From positions 304,813 through 368,812 of the forward strand of contig NZ_FNAJ01000006.1 of the NCBI RefSeq assembly GCF_900101905.1: a stretch of DNA of 64,000 nt, in the 5' to 3' direction. The translations under genes were made by a program, and so were the position numbers. Under the pieces are notes generated by a model. That model saw only the letters and a list, made by a program, of their open reading frames with translations. It did no database searches and was not told the origin of the DNA. This document shows, piece after piece, positions 21,322 to 29,382 of this stretch. Numbering within the stretch: the stretch's first letter is position 1; every line of letters starts with the position of its first letter. The DNA is from Myxococcus virescens. Its GTDB lineage: Bacteria; Myxococcota; Myxococcia; Myxococcales; Myxococcaceae.

Positions 21322-22559
21322 TGCGTGTATTCGAAGCCCTCGGAGTCGAACGCCCGTGAGACAGCCATCAGGTCTGCGTCAGTCCCCCCGCATTCCTTGA
21401 TGGCGCCCCGCCAGCGGGCGGACACGATGGCTTTCATCGTGTCGATGAGATGATGGGCGGCCTCTTTCGATAGCCGGAAGCGACCGCACTCACTCATGAG
21501 GTTTTGCCGGGTGGCCCGGCGATGCTGCGTGCTGCCGGCTTCCATGGCCAGGTGGCGCTCCAGGCTGACCTGCGGCAATGGGGTCAGGTCATAGGCAGGA
21601 GAGAGGCTCCACGTGGGCCCCGGCGCGATGAGCGCGTGGTTCCTTGGATGGTCGTCGATGTTCGAGATGAGGGCGTTGAACACCATCCGTGAGAACAACT
21701 CGCGGAGGTCCTCGTCCGGATTGCCGACCCACCTCTTCAGTTCATCCGCCAGCAGGATGTAGGACCACTTCGAACGGTCCTGCGGATTCTCGTCGGCACG
21801 CAGGACGGTCAGCGCGCTGACCATCCGGTGCCGGAGGTAACCGCCGTCGACGCGCTCCCGGTCGAACCGCCGGACCAGCAACACGTCCTGTCCCGCGACA
21901 TGGGTACGTTTGCTCACGGCGGCCCTCAGGCCGCACTCGCTGGCGAGCTTCAGCATGCCCCCTTCGACCGCCGCGTTGTTCCAGCGGTCACCTCGGGCTG
22001 GGAACTTGGCGACCCAGAGCCCCTCTTCATCCTCGACGACGTTCTTCGGCCGGGCTCCGCCCAGGGAACTGCCGGGGTTCACCAGGTCACTGACCTGGTG
22101 ACCGGACAACGGCAGCTCTTGTTCGACGCGCCTCGCCTCCTCGAGCAGGAGGTCCAGCCGGAGGACCTTGTTGAACTGGTGGACGGGAGCGGGCGGCGTG
22201 GGACTGGTGCCGAATGACAGGGCTCCCGCACGGTCCTCGGGAGAGTTGAGGAGGAAGTCGATTTCACTCAGGTCCACGCGCCCCAACTGGCGCTCGATGA
22301 CCCGGCGACCCCAGGCATCGGGAGAGGAGTCACGCAGGGCGCCGAAGATGCCGCCGAGTCTGGCCGTCTCGAAGGTGCCAGGGCGGAGGGGGAGCTCGAA
22401 CTTCTCCAGTTCGACCGCGCGAGGGTTGGCCAGATAGCTCCGGCCATAGACGAAGCGCCCCACGCCGTCCTGTTGCAGGAAGCGTCCACAGATGACGACG
22501 TCCATGGAACCCGGGAGCTGGAGGTACACGTAGCAGCTTTGGTCTTCAGAAGTCCGCAT
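21309..22559 (-). CDS. hipA: HipA-like Ser/Thr kinase toxin
   Basis: 416 aa from the ATG at 22559 (MRTSEDQSCY). HipA family motifs are present: the Gly-rich loop SSLGGARPK (164-172), Lys185 in VAKFP, the catalytic NIDDHPRN (300-307) and the Mg-binding PAYDL (321-325). In other bacteria HipA phosphorylates glutamyl-tRNA synthetase and causes dormancy; the target here is inferred. It overlaps the upstream hipB gene by 14 bp, so the two are translationally coupled. The full set of catalytic residues suggests an active toxin. Confidence 0.88.
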   Translation of the reverse strand: MRTSEDQSCYVYLQLPGSMDVVICGRFLQQDGVGRFVYGRSYLANPRAVELEKFELPLRPGTFETARLGGIFGALRDSSPDAWGRRVIERQLGRVDLSEIDFLLNSPEDRAGALSFGTSPTPPAPVHQFNKVLRLDLLLEEARRVEQELPLSGHQVSDLVNPGSSLGGARPKNVVEDEEGLWVAKFPARGDRWNNAAVEGGMLKLASECGLRAAVSKRTHVAGQDVLLVRRFDRERVDGGYLRHRMVSALTVLRADENPQDRSKWSYILLADELKRWVGNPDEDLRELFSRMVFNALISNIDDHPRNHALIAPGPTWSLSPAYDLTPLPQVSLERHLAMEAGSTQHRRATRQNLMSECGRFRLSKEAAHHLIDTMKAIVSARWRGAIKECGGTDADLMAVSRAFDSEGFEYTHYGA

Positions 22560-22887
22560 CCAGGCCTTTCTTGAGGCGCACCCGTTGCGGTTGCCGTGCC
22601 AGCTCCAGCGTCTTGCCCTCCTCATCGCGTTCCGGAGCGGCGAGGTTGTCGAACTCCTGCTCGAGCCCCAGCGCCCAGAGGACCGTGAAGTAGGCACTGA
22701 GTCCCGTTGTGAGACTGCCCTCCTCGATTCGCTTGAGCGTGCCCGGGGCGAGCCCCGTCTTCTTCGCGAGATCCACCTGTCGCAACCCGCGTCGGATCCG
22801 AGCCCGCGCGATGTTCTGGCCCAGGCGTGCCACCGCACGGACCACCGCGAGCGGCGCCGTATCGATCGTCAGATTCTGTCGAGGCAT
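22546..22887 (-). CDS. hipB: HipB-like antitoxin, Xre-type regulator
   Basis: 113 aa. The helix-turn-helix spans about residues 24-80 (GQNIARARIRRGLRQVDLAKK, then TGLAPGTLKRIEEG). The acidic, charged C-terminus would contact HipA. The gene lies directly upstream of hipA and overlaps it, the normal order. The ATG at 22887 sits at the edge of a perfect 16-bp inverted repeat, so the protein probably represses its own operon. Confidence 0.88.
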   Translation of the reverse strand: MPRQNLTIDTAPLAVVRAVARLGQNIARARIRRGLRQVDLAKKTGLAPGTLKRIEEGSLTTGLSAYFTVLWALGLEQEFDNLAAPERDEEGKTLELARQPQRVRLKKGLDADF

Positions 22888-22937
22888 TCTTCAATCTATT
22901 GAAGCCTGTGGGTGTTTAGAGTCAATAGATTGAAGAA
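22887..22937. promoter_or_regulatory. hipBA operator: perfect 16-bp inverted repeat
   Basis: TTCTTCAATCTATTGA (22887-22902) and TCAATAGATTGAAGAA (22922-22937) are exact reverse complements with a 19-bp spacer. Each arm is itself nearly palindromic (TCAATcTATTGA), as expected for a HipB dimer site. The left arm touches the hipB start codon, so bound HipB would block transcription. The tract is very A+T-rich in this genome. Confidence 0.75.
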
Positions 22938-23037
22938 TCGAGCTATCTGTCCGCCGCTTGCCTGGCAGGCCTCGGTGTCGTGCACCCTGGACAGGTCTCT
23001 TCTTGTCTGGGAGACGACTGACCCGCACGGAAAGCCC

Positions 23038-23817
23038 ATGCCTGAACCCACCTTGCCCGAGCCCGGCCCGGACGAAACGCTCGACTCCATTGGCACGGCG
23101 GGGGTGCGGGTGCTCCAGCGGCGGACGGGCTACCGCTTCACGCTGGACGCGGTGCTGCTGGCCCACTTCGCGGCCACCGAACGTGTCGGCGAGTCCGGGC
23201 GGATGTTGGAGCTGGGCGCGGGCAGCGGCGTGGTGTCCTTCCTGCTGGTGAAGCAGTTCGGACTGGGGCCCGTGGATGCCCTGGAGCTCCAGCCCGCCGT
23301 GCATGCCCGGCTGATGCGCGCCGTGGTGCTCAACGGGTGCGAAGCGCGGGTCACCCCGCTGCTCGGGGACCTGCGACGGATCCGCGAACTCGTCTCCGGC
23401 GGCCAGTACGCCCACGTCGTGTCCAACCCGCCCTTCCGTCTGGCCGACGCGGGGGTCCGCAGCCCGGATGACGAACGGGCCGTGTCCAAGTCAGAGGTGG
23501 CGTGTGACGCGCCATCCGTCGTCGCCGCAGCACGGTATGCGTTGATGCCCGGCGGCGGCGTGAGCCTCGTGTACCCGGCGGCGCGCGTGGCCGAGGTGTT
23601 GGGCCTGCTGACCCAGGCGAAGCTCCACCCCACCGTGCTGCGCTTCGTCCACGCGCGGGTGGGAGCCCCGGCCACGCGCTTCCTGGTGCATGCCCTGCGA
23701 GACAGGGACCGGGGCCTCGCCGTGCGCCCACCCCTCATCGTCCATGGGGAAGGGCCTGGGGGCTACGCCTCGGAGGTGGCGGCGTTGATGGATCCGCCCC
23801 TCTCCGAAAAGCCCTGA
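23038..23817 (+). CDS. TrmN6-like tRNA/rRNA N6-adenine methyltransferase
   Basis: 259 aa from the ATG at 23038; in-frame codons upstream lie in the hipBA operator and are unlikely to be translated. Class I SAM-binding motif ELGAGSG (58-64) and catalytic NPPF (130-133), the signature of N6-adenine methyltransferases. The N-terminal GYRFTLDAVLLAHFA is typical of the TrmN6/YfiC group, which modifies A37 of tRNA-Val. Substrate is inferred from family. Divergent from hipBA. Confidence 0.85.
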   Translation: MPEPTLPEPGPDETLDSIGTAGVRVLQRRTGYRFTLDAVLLAHFAATERVGESGRMLELGAGSGVVSFLLVKQFGLGPVDALELQPAVHARLMRAVVLNGCEARVTPLLGDLRRIRELVSGGQYAHVVSNPPFRLADAGVRSPDDERAVSKSEVACDAPSVVAAARYALMPGGGVSLVYPAARVAEVLGLLTQAKLHPTVLRFVHARVGAPATRFLVHALRDRDRGLAVRPPLIVHGEGPGGYASEVAALMDPPLSEKP

Positions 23818-23825
23818 GCAGCCCC

Positions 23826-24746
23826 TTACGGCGTGCCCGTGAGCGGCTTCGTGTTCGTCACCTGGAGGCCGTGCTCCTCGGACGCGGTGACGAACAGCTC
23901 GTGGCCCGCGGGCACCGCCAGCGTCGAGCGCCGCAGCTTCCCGCCCACCGTGAAGTCCACCTCCAGCGCATGTTCCCCGGGCGGCACGTCGCGGAGGCTC
24001 AGGTTCGTGGCATTGCTCGTGCCCCGGCGCTGCCCGTCCATCATCACGGTGCACGGCTTCGTGCAGCGCACGTGGACCCGGGAGGTCGTCGCCGCGCGCG
24101 CCTCGGGCGGCTTCGCCGCCTCCAGGTCCTTCTGGTCCGTGAGCGTCACGCGGCCCTTGGAGTCCCCCTGGATGGTGACTTCGGAGCCACCCGGCACCTC
24201 CACGTAGCCCACGAACTGCCGCCGGTTGAAGACGCCACCGCTGCCTTCCACGCGCCGCTGGCCGGGCGCCACGTCGCGGAACTCCCAGGTCCGGTTGTCC
24301 CGGCGGAGACCTCGCTTCCCATCGAGCAGCACCGTGCAGTCGTCCTGGCACTTCACGGTGGCCACGCTCGGCGCCTTCGACGTGGAGGCCGGCGTGGGAG
24401 GTTTCGGCTCGGCCCAGTCCGGTGTGCCGGGCATGGTGGAGCTGCCGGGCTCGATGATGATGCGCTTGTTGCTGGCCAGGAAGACGTCCGCCGTCGCCAC
24501 GTCGGGGATGACCACGAAGCTGCCGGCGAGCGGACGGCTCAACACGCCCGTGGCGTCGATGCGCAGGGAGCCCGGCGTGATGCCCTTGAACTCCCAGGTG
24601 GTGTCATTCACCCGGACCCCGTTCTTTCCATCCAGCACCACCGTGCACTTCTCCGTGCAGCGGACCCGGACGGCGACGCCGTCGACCGCGAGCGCTGGAG
24701 CAGACACCAACAACGACAGGGACAGGAGCGGCCAACGGAGGGACAT
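23826..24746 (-). CDS. Secreted protein with three PEGA-like Cys-pair repeats
   Basis: 306 aa from the ATG at 24746 (MSLRWPLL), which begins a signal peptide cut after ALA. Three homologous units follow, each with a close Cys pair and VLDGK-type turn: VRCTEKCTVVLDGKNG, VKCQDDCTVLLDGKRG and VRCTKPCTVMMDGQRRG. Each is followed by a WEF or LSL strand and a PPGEH/TPG turn, like PEGA domains of the envelope. The Cys pairs probably form disulfides in the periplasm. Role unknown; it may bind cell-wall or surface partners. It ends 8 bp from the convergent methyltransferase gene. Confidence 0.8.
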   Translation of the reverse strand: MSLRWPLLSLSLLVSAPALAVDGVAVRVRCTEKCTVVLDGKNGVRVNDTTWEFKGITPGSLRIDATGVLSRPLAGSFVVIPDVATADVFLASNKRIIIEPGSSTMPGTPDWAEPKPPTPASTSKAPSVATVKCQDDCTVLLDGKRGLRRDNRTWEFRDVAPGQRRVEGSGGVFNRRQFVGYVEVPGGSEVTIQGDSKGRVTLTDQKDLEAAKPPEARAATTSRVHVRCTKPCTVMMDGQRRGTSNATNLSLRDVPPGEHALEVDFTVGGKLRRSTLAVPAGHELFVTASEEHGLQVTNTKPLTGTP

Positions 24747-24959
24747 GACAGGGTGACTGCCTCGTGCCAGGGGGTATTCACGCGGGGCCACCCGAGGGAT
24801 GCGGGTCCACTCCCGCCTCATGAGGCAGGCCCCTTGGGGCCGGCAGTATGCCTACCGGGCAAGGGAGGCGGAATCACCGCGGCGTGCCATGCGCCCATGC
24901 CGGACCCAACCTACCCAGGTTTCCGTCAACGGCCCCGGCCCATCCAAGGAGTGGCAGGT

Positions 24960-25466
24960 ATGAACGTGGCGACCCTGACCGAGCAACCGAGCATCCTGAA
25001 GGCAGCGGCCCTGCTGCCCCCGCGCCTGTCGCTCGGGTCGACGATGGTGGTGCATGGCGTGTCCAAGCTCCGCGCCGAGGGCACCGCGCAACACGCGAGC
25101 CTCTTCGAGCAGCTGGGCTTCAAGCCGGGCAAGCCCTGGGTCATCGCCACGGGGGTGGTGGAGCTGCTCTCGGGCGTGAGCTCCATCCTGGGCATCGCCA
25201 CGCGCCCCGCCGCGCTGGCCGTCCTCGTCACGCAGGCCATCGCCGTGGCCAAGGTCCATGGCTCCAAGGGCTTCGACAACACGAAGGGCGGCTTCGAGTT
25301 CAACCTGGCGCTGGGAGCCATCGCGCTCGGCTTGCTGCTGCGAGGCCCGGGACCGCTCTCCGTCCACAGCGCCATCGAGCGCCGGGTGAAGCGCAAGGAG
25401 CTGCGGCGGCTGCGGTTCCTGCCGCGCCAGCGCCGTCGTTCGGTGCTGCTCGACGTGCTGGGTTGA
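24960..25466 (+). CDS. DoxX-family membrane protein
   Basis: 168 aa with AAGGAG before the ATG at 24960. Four hydrophobic segments are seen (about 18-35, 62-82, 85-105, 120-140), and the pattern GSTMVVHGVSKL...FEQLGFKPGKPWVIATGVVELLSG fits the DoxX/SURF4-like family of small membrane proteins linked to redox or sulfur metabolism. The C-terminus is very basic (RRVKRKELRRLRF). A hairpin follows. Confidence 0.85.
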   Translation: MNVATLTEQPSILKAAALLPPRLSLGSTMVVHGVSKLRAEGTAQHASLFEQLGFKPGKPWVIATGVVELLSGVSSILGIATRPAALAVLVTQAIAVAKVHGSKGFDNTKGGFEFNLALGAIALGLLLRGPGPLSVHSAIERRVKRKELRRLRFLPRQRRRSVLLDVLG

Positions 25467-25480
25467 ACCCGGGCCGCGCC

Positions 25481-25523
25481 GCGACACACATCCCATCACC
25501 CTGACCGATGAGGTGTGTGTCGC
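25481..25523 (+). terminator. Hairpin after the DoxX gene
   Basis: GCGACACACA (25481-25490) pairs perfectly with TGTGTGTCGC (25514-25523). The 23-nt loop can itself pair (CATC with GATG), giving an extended stem. It lies 15 bp after the stop; no T-run. Confidence 0.6.
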
Positions 25524-25598
25524 CTGTCTGGCTGCTGGCCAGGGCGAGGTCATCTCCCCTGTCACAGAATCCTGGTAGGGCCTCTAGAATGGCGGGAC

Positions 25599-27215
25599 AT
25601 GCCCTCGTCCGTCTTCCTCTTGATGGCGCTCGCCACCACGCCGGGTGCTGCTTCGGCGCGTGAGTCCGCCCCCGCCCAGCACGTCTCTTCCTCGCAAGGC
25701 CCCAGCGCCGATTCGAGCTCGACCCAGGGCCCAGCTTCCCAGGGCACCGCGCCCGCGCCAGAGACTGTCATCACGGACCTCAACGCCTACCCTCGCGCCG
25801 GTGACTCCGGCGCGGTGCTGGACCTGGGACGTGCCGCCGCGGAGGCCGGCGCCGCCGCCCTGCGCGCCGCGGCCCTGGCCATGGGCAAGAGCGCCACCCC
25901 GCGTGGCCCGCTGGCGGACCCGGACACGAGCTACGCCCGAGGCATGGAGGCCCTCCAGGCGAAGGACGCACCCACGGCCATCACCCAGCTGTCCGCCTGC
26001 GTGGAGGCCGCGCCCTCGCGCGTGGATTGCCGCTGGGAGCTGGGCTGGGCGCACTCGCTGGAGAACCAGTGGGCGGAGGCCTACACGCAGTGGTCCGAGG
26101 TACAGAAGCTCCAGCCGGACCACCCGGACCTCAAGGGCGCGCTGGCCCAGGCCCGTGGGCAGGCCATGCTCCAGGCGAAGCTGTCGCAGGGGCCTCAGCT
26201 CATCAACCGCCCTCCCCCGCCGGCCAACGCGAAGGTGCGCATCCGCGCGGTGGGTGACGTCATGCTGGGCACCACCGTGCCCGAAGGCCACCTGCCTCCC
26301 GATGGCGCCGGCAGCGTGATTGCCGGCGTGCGCCCGTTGCTGGAGGACGCGGACCTCACCTTCATCAACCTGGAGGGGCCGCTGTGCGACACGGGCGAGA
26401 CGAAGAAGTGCCGCTCGTCGAAAAACTGCTACGCGTTCCGCTCGCCCACCGAATACGGCCAGTACCTGAAGGAGGCCGGGGTGGACCTGGCGTCCACGGC
26501 CAACAACCACTCGGGTGACTTCGGCGAGGAGTGCCGCCGCGCGACGGAGTCCACGCTCGACGCGCTGGGCATCGCGTGGAGCGGCGCGCCGGGCACGGTG
26601 GCCACGGTGGAGCGCAACGGCCTGCTCATCGGCATGGTGGCGTTCCACACGTCGCCGTCGTGCAACCACCTCAACAACCTGACCACGGCGACGGGGCTGG
26701 TGCGCGTGGCCGCGGCCGAGCACGACATCGTCATCGTGTCGTTCCACGGCGGCGCGGAGGGCAGCAAGGCGCTGCATGTGCCCAAGGGCCGGGAGAAGTT
26801 CCACGGCGAGGACCGGGGTGATTTGCGGGCCTTCTCGCGCGCGGTGGTGGACGCGGGCGCGCACCTGGTCATCGGCCATGGCCCGCACGTGGTGCGCGGC
26901 ATGGAGTTCTACAAGGGCCGGCTCATCGCCTACTCGCTGGGCAACTTCGCCACCTACGGCCGGTTCAACCTGCGCGGTCCGCAGGGCCTGGGCATGGTGC
27001 TGGAGGTCGAGCTGAACCGCGACGGCGACTTCACGGCGGGCCGCATCCTCCCCACGAAGCAGGTGGACAGGGGCATCGCCGTGCCGGACCCGAAGGGCGC
27101 CGTCATCAAGGCGGTCCGCGACCTCACCGCGGCTGACTTCCCGGAGACGGGCGCGCGCATCTCCGACGACGGCACCGTGCAGGTCCGCGGCAAGGGCCCT
27201 GTCTCCATGCGCTGA
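25599..27215 (+). CDS. CapA-family (poly-gamma-glutamate type) metallophosphatase-like protein
   Basis: 538 aa from the ATG at 25599, with a signal-like N-terminus (MPSSVFLLMALATTPGAASA). Residues about 125-200 look like a TPR pair (YARGMEALQAKDAPTAITQL). The CapA domain follows: VRIRAVGDVMLGTT, FINLEGPLCD, STANNHSGDFG, IVSFHGGAE and VIGHGPHVVRG, the ordered metal-binding motifs of this calcineurin-like family. Members help export or anchor poly-gamma-glutamate or act as surface phosphatases. Here no capB/capC genes are nearby, so the polymer role is unproven. Confidence 0.85.
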   Translation: MPSSVFLLMALATTPGAASARESAPAQHVSSSQGPSADSSSTQGPASQGTAPAPETVITDLNAYPRAGDSGAVLDLGRAAAEAGAAALRAAALAMGKSATPRGPLADPDTSYARGMEALQAKDAPTAITQLSACVEAAPSRVDCRWELGWAHSLENQWAEAYTQWSEVQKLQPDHPDLKGALAQARGQAMLQAKLSQGPQLINRPPPPANAKVRIRAVGDVMLGTTVPEGHLPPDGAGSVIAGVRPLLEDADLTFINLEGPLCDTGETKKCRSSKNCYAFRSPTEYGQYLKEAGVDLASTANNHSGDFGEECRRATESTLDALGIAWSGAPGTVATVERNGLLIGMVAFHTSPSCNHLNNLTTATGLVRVAAAEHDIVIVSFHGGAEGSKALHVPKGREKFHGEDRGDLRAFSRAVVDAGAHLVIGHGPHVVRGMEFYKGRLIAYSLGNFATYGRFNLRGPQGLGMVLEVELNRDGDFTAGRILPTKQVDRGIAVPDPKGAVIKAVRDLTAADFPETGARISDDGTVQVRGKGPVSMR

Positions 27216-27433
27216 CACGGCGTCTCGTATGCACGGCGGCGTGTGGGCACCTCGCGGACCTCGAGCCCGGGAAGTCCCGTCATGTCCGCCGTGTTCATGA
27301 CGCCGCTGTCCCCTCGCCTCCCCGGGCTGAAGCGCGGCTGCTGGATGTGTCCCAGCTTCCGTCATAGCGGCTCAAAGCAACTGCCGGCCCCTACAGGCAT
27401 GTCGCACGGCTCCGGGATACAAAGGTCCCTGCC

Positions 27434-28669
27434 GTGCGCACCCTTCGACTGCCACGTCTCTCCTCGCTTCGCGCCTTCGACCACCCCGGCTACTTCGCGG
27501 TCTGGGTGGGAGCCCTGGTCTCCACCATCGGCACCTGGATGGAGACGGTGGCCATGGGCGTGTACGTCACCGAGGCCACGGGCCGCGCCGAGTGGACGGG
27601 TGGCATCGTCGCCCTCACCTTCCTCCCCGCGGTGGTGCTGTCGCCGGTGGGCGGCGCGCTCGCGGACCGGTTCGACCGTCGCGCCTACGTCGCGCTGGGC
27701 ACGGTGGTGCAGTTGGTGCTCGCGGGCGTGTTGACGCTGCTGGCCTTCACGCACCGGCTCAGCGTCCCCGTCGTGGCCGTCATCTCCTTCGTCCACGGCT
27801 GCGCCAGCACGCTCATCAATCCCGCCTTTGCGGCGATGCTCGCGGAGCTCGTGCCGCCCCGGGACTTGCACAGCGCCATGAGCCTCAACTCGGCGCAGTT
27901 CAACCTGGGGCGCATCATCGGTCCGGCGCTGGCCGCGCTGGTGCTGAGCATGGGTGGGACGTCGTGGGCGCTGCTCATCAACACGCTGTCCTTCGTCGCG
28001 GTGTTGGTGGCGCTGTCGCAGGTGAAGACGCTGACGCGGACGGCCTCGAAGGCCACGCAGGGCCTGTGGCGGCAGATTGCCCACGGCTTCTCCGTGGCGC
28101 GGGGCGATTCGGAAATCTCGCTGATGCTGTGGGGCACGCTGCTGGTCGCGGCCCTGGTGGCGCCCTTCATCGGCCTGGTGCCGGTGTTCGCCATCCGCGT
28201 CTTTGGCCAGGGCGCGGCGGCCACGTCGCTGCTCGTCACCTGCCAGGGCGCGGGCGCGGTGACGGCCGCGTTGCTGGTGGGCACGCTGGTGGACAAGCTG
28301 GGCCAGCGCAAGCTGCTGGGCCTCGTGGCGACGTCCATTGGCGGCGTGTCCACGCTGTACTGGCTGTCGCCCACGCTGCAGGTGGCCGCCGCCGTCATCT
28401 TCGTGCTCGGCGCCAACTACATGATGCTGATGAGCGGGATGCACGCGTACTGCCAGTCGCGCGTGCCCCGTGAGCTGCAGGCGCGCATAAGCAGCCTGTA
28501 CAGCATGGTGCTCGGCGGCGCGTACGCGACGGGCGTGTGGGGCCTGGGCGCGATGGCCGACCGGATGGGCGTGCGCTTCGTCACCGTGAGCGCCAGTGTG
28601 CTGTTCCTCGCGCTGGTGCTGACGCTGCGGCTGCTGCGCCCGCGGCGCTTCGACGGGGCTGGCGCGTAG
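27434..28669 (+). CDS. MFS transporter (EntS-like group)
   Basis: 411 aa, GTG start at 27434. Twelve hydrophobic segments and the MFS loop motif GGALADRFDRR after TM2 show a major facilitator permease; its start FDHPGYFAVWVGALVSTIGTWMETVAMG is typical of the MFS_3/EntS exporter group. Substrate unknown; siderophore or drug export is possible but not supported by neighbours. The gene stands alone between CapA-like and small hydrophilic protein genes. Confidence 0.85.
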   Translation: MRTLRLPRLSSLRAFDHPGYFAVWVGALVSTIGTWMETVAMGVYVTEATGRAEWTGGIVALTFLPAVVLSPVGGALADRFDRRAYVALGTVVQLVLAGVLTLLAFTHRLSVPVVAVISFVHGCASTLINPAFAAMLAELVPPRDLHSAMSLNSAQFNLGRIIGPALAALVLSMGGTSWALLINTLSFVAVLVALSQVKTLTRTASKATQGLWRQIAHGFSVARGDSEISLMLWGTLLVAALVAPFIGLVPVFAIRVFGQGAAATSLLVTCQGAGAVTAALLVGTLVDKLGQRKLLGLVATSIGGVSTLYWLSPTLQVAAAVIFVLGANYMMLMSGMHAYCQSRVPRELQARISSLYSMVLGGAYATGVWGLGAMADRMGVRFVTVSASVLFLALVLTLRLLRPRRFDGAGA

Positions 28670-28720
28670 ACGCGTCTTCCGGACCCGCGTCGAACGGCCT
28701 GCGCCCGCGACTCCTCCGCG

Positions 28721-28849
28721 CTACAGGCGACTCTCCACCCCGAGGCGCCGGAGAAGTTCCACGCGGCGTTGCTCGGCTTCCTCGGGAAGTGACGCGGCGG
28801 TGGGTGGCCCACCTGTGGGCAACTTGGGGATGCCTCCGGGCGTCCCCAT
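28721..28849 (-). CDS. Possible 42-aa mini-protein
   Basis: An open frame from the ATG at 28849 encodes 42 aa ending in PEEAEQRRVELLRRLGVESRL, a likely amphipathic helix after a Gly/Pro-rich start. AGGA lies very close to the ATG. It sits in an otherwise empty 299-bp gap. The frame also continues upstream without a stop, so it may be chance; only conservation could decide. Confidence 0.25.
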   Translation of the reverse strand: MGTPGGIPKLPTGGPPTAASLPEEAEQRRVELLRRLGVESRL

Positions 28850-28968
28850 CTTCCTCGTGAGCCGGACGGCCGGGCGTGCCCCCGGCCCTCCGCGGGGACC
28901 TTGGTGCGCCGCGAGCGCGCTCCGACATTCAGCTTCGGAGCGGTACCCACTTCGACGAGGAGCGCACC

Positions 28969-29277
28969 ATGCCGAACAGGAAGTACGACCCGTACACGGG
29001 AGGCAAGGAGGCGGCCACCAAGCCCCCCTATGCGCCGGACCGCGTGGAGCGGGGACTGGAAGCCGACGACACCCTGCCACTGTACTCCGCGGACTCCATC
29101 CGCGACACCCGCGAGCAGAAGTTCGCCCTGGACAGTGACTCCGAGGTGGGCGGTTACGTCCCCGACATCCGCAGCCCCATCGACGAGGCGGATGAGCTGG
29201 AGCGCGAGCGCCGGGGCCGCGAGCGAGCCGAGGAGCGGCAGGTCTCCGACGAGGAAGACGAGGCGCGCAACCGCTGA
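28969..29277 (+). CDS. Small charged hydrophilic protein
   Basis: 102 aa with GAGGAG before the ATG at 28969. No signal peptide or membrane segment. The C-terminal half is strongly charged (EADELERERRGRERAEERQV) and probably helical; the first half has Tyr/Asp/Pro-rich segments such as KYDPYTGGKEAATKPPYAPD. No family recognised; it may be disordered. A hairpin follows between it and the convergent M16 gene. Confidence 0.6.
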   Translation: MPNRKYDPYTGGKEAATKPPYAPDRVERGLEADDTLPLYSADSIRDTREQKFALDSDSEVGGYVPDIRSPIDEADELERERRGRERAEERQVSDEEDEARNR

Positions 29278-29323
29278 GCCGCAGGGGAGGCCCGGACCTT
29301 CGGACCTCGTACCCCGTGAAACA

Positions 29324-29366
29324 CCGGGCCGTGGCCCGCGAGCAAGGTCTCGCCACCACGGCCCGG
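29324..29366. terminator. Hairpin between convergent genes
   Basis: CCGGGCCGTGG (29324-29334) pairs perfectly with CCACGGCCCGG (29356-29366); inside the loop GCGAG pairs with CTCGC. It lies between the stop codons of two convergent genes and could end both transcripts. Confidence 0.6.
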
Positions 29367-29382
29367 GAGGACTGCCTGCGTG

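Noticed and set aside
28756..28770. GTTCCACGCGG as a parS half-site
   Set aside because: The right half of the palindrome is missing, and it lies far from the cluster.
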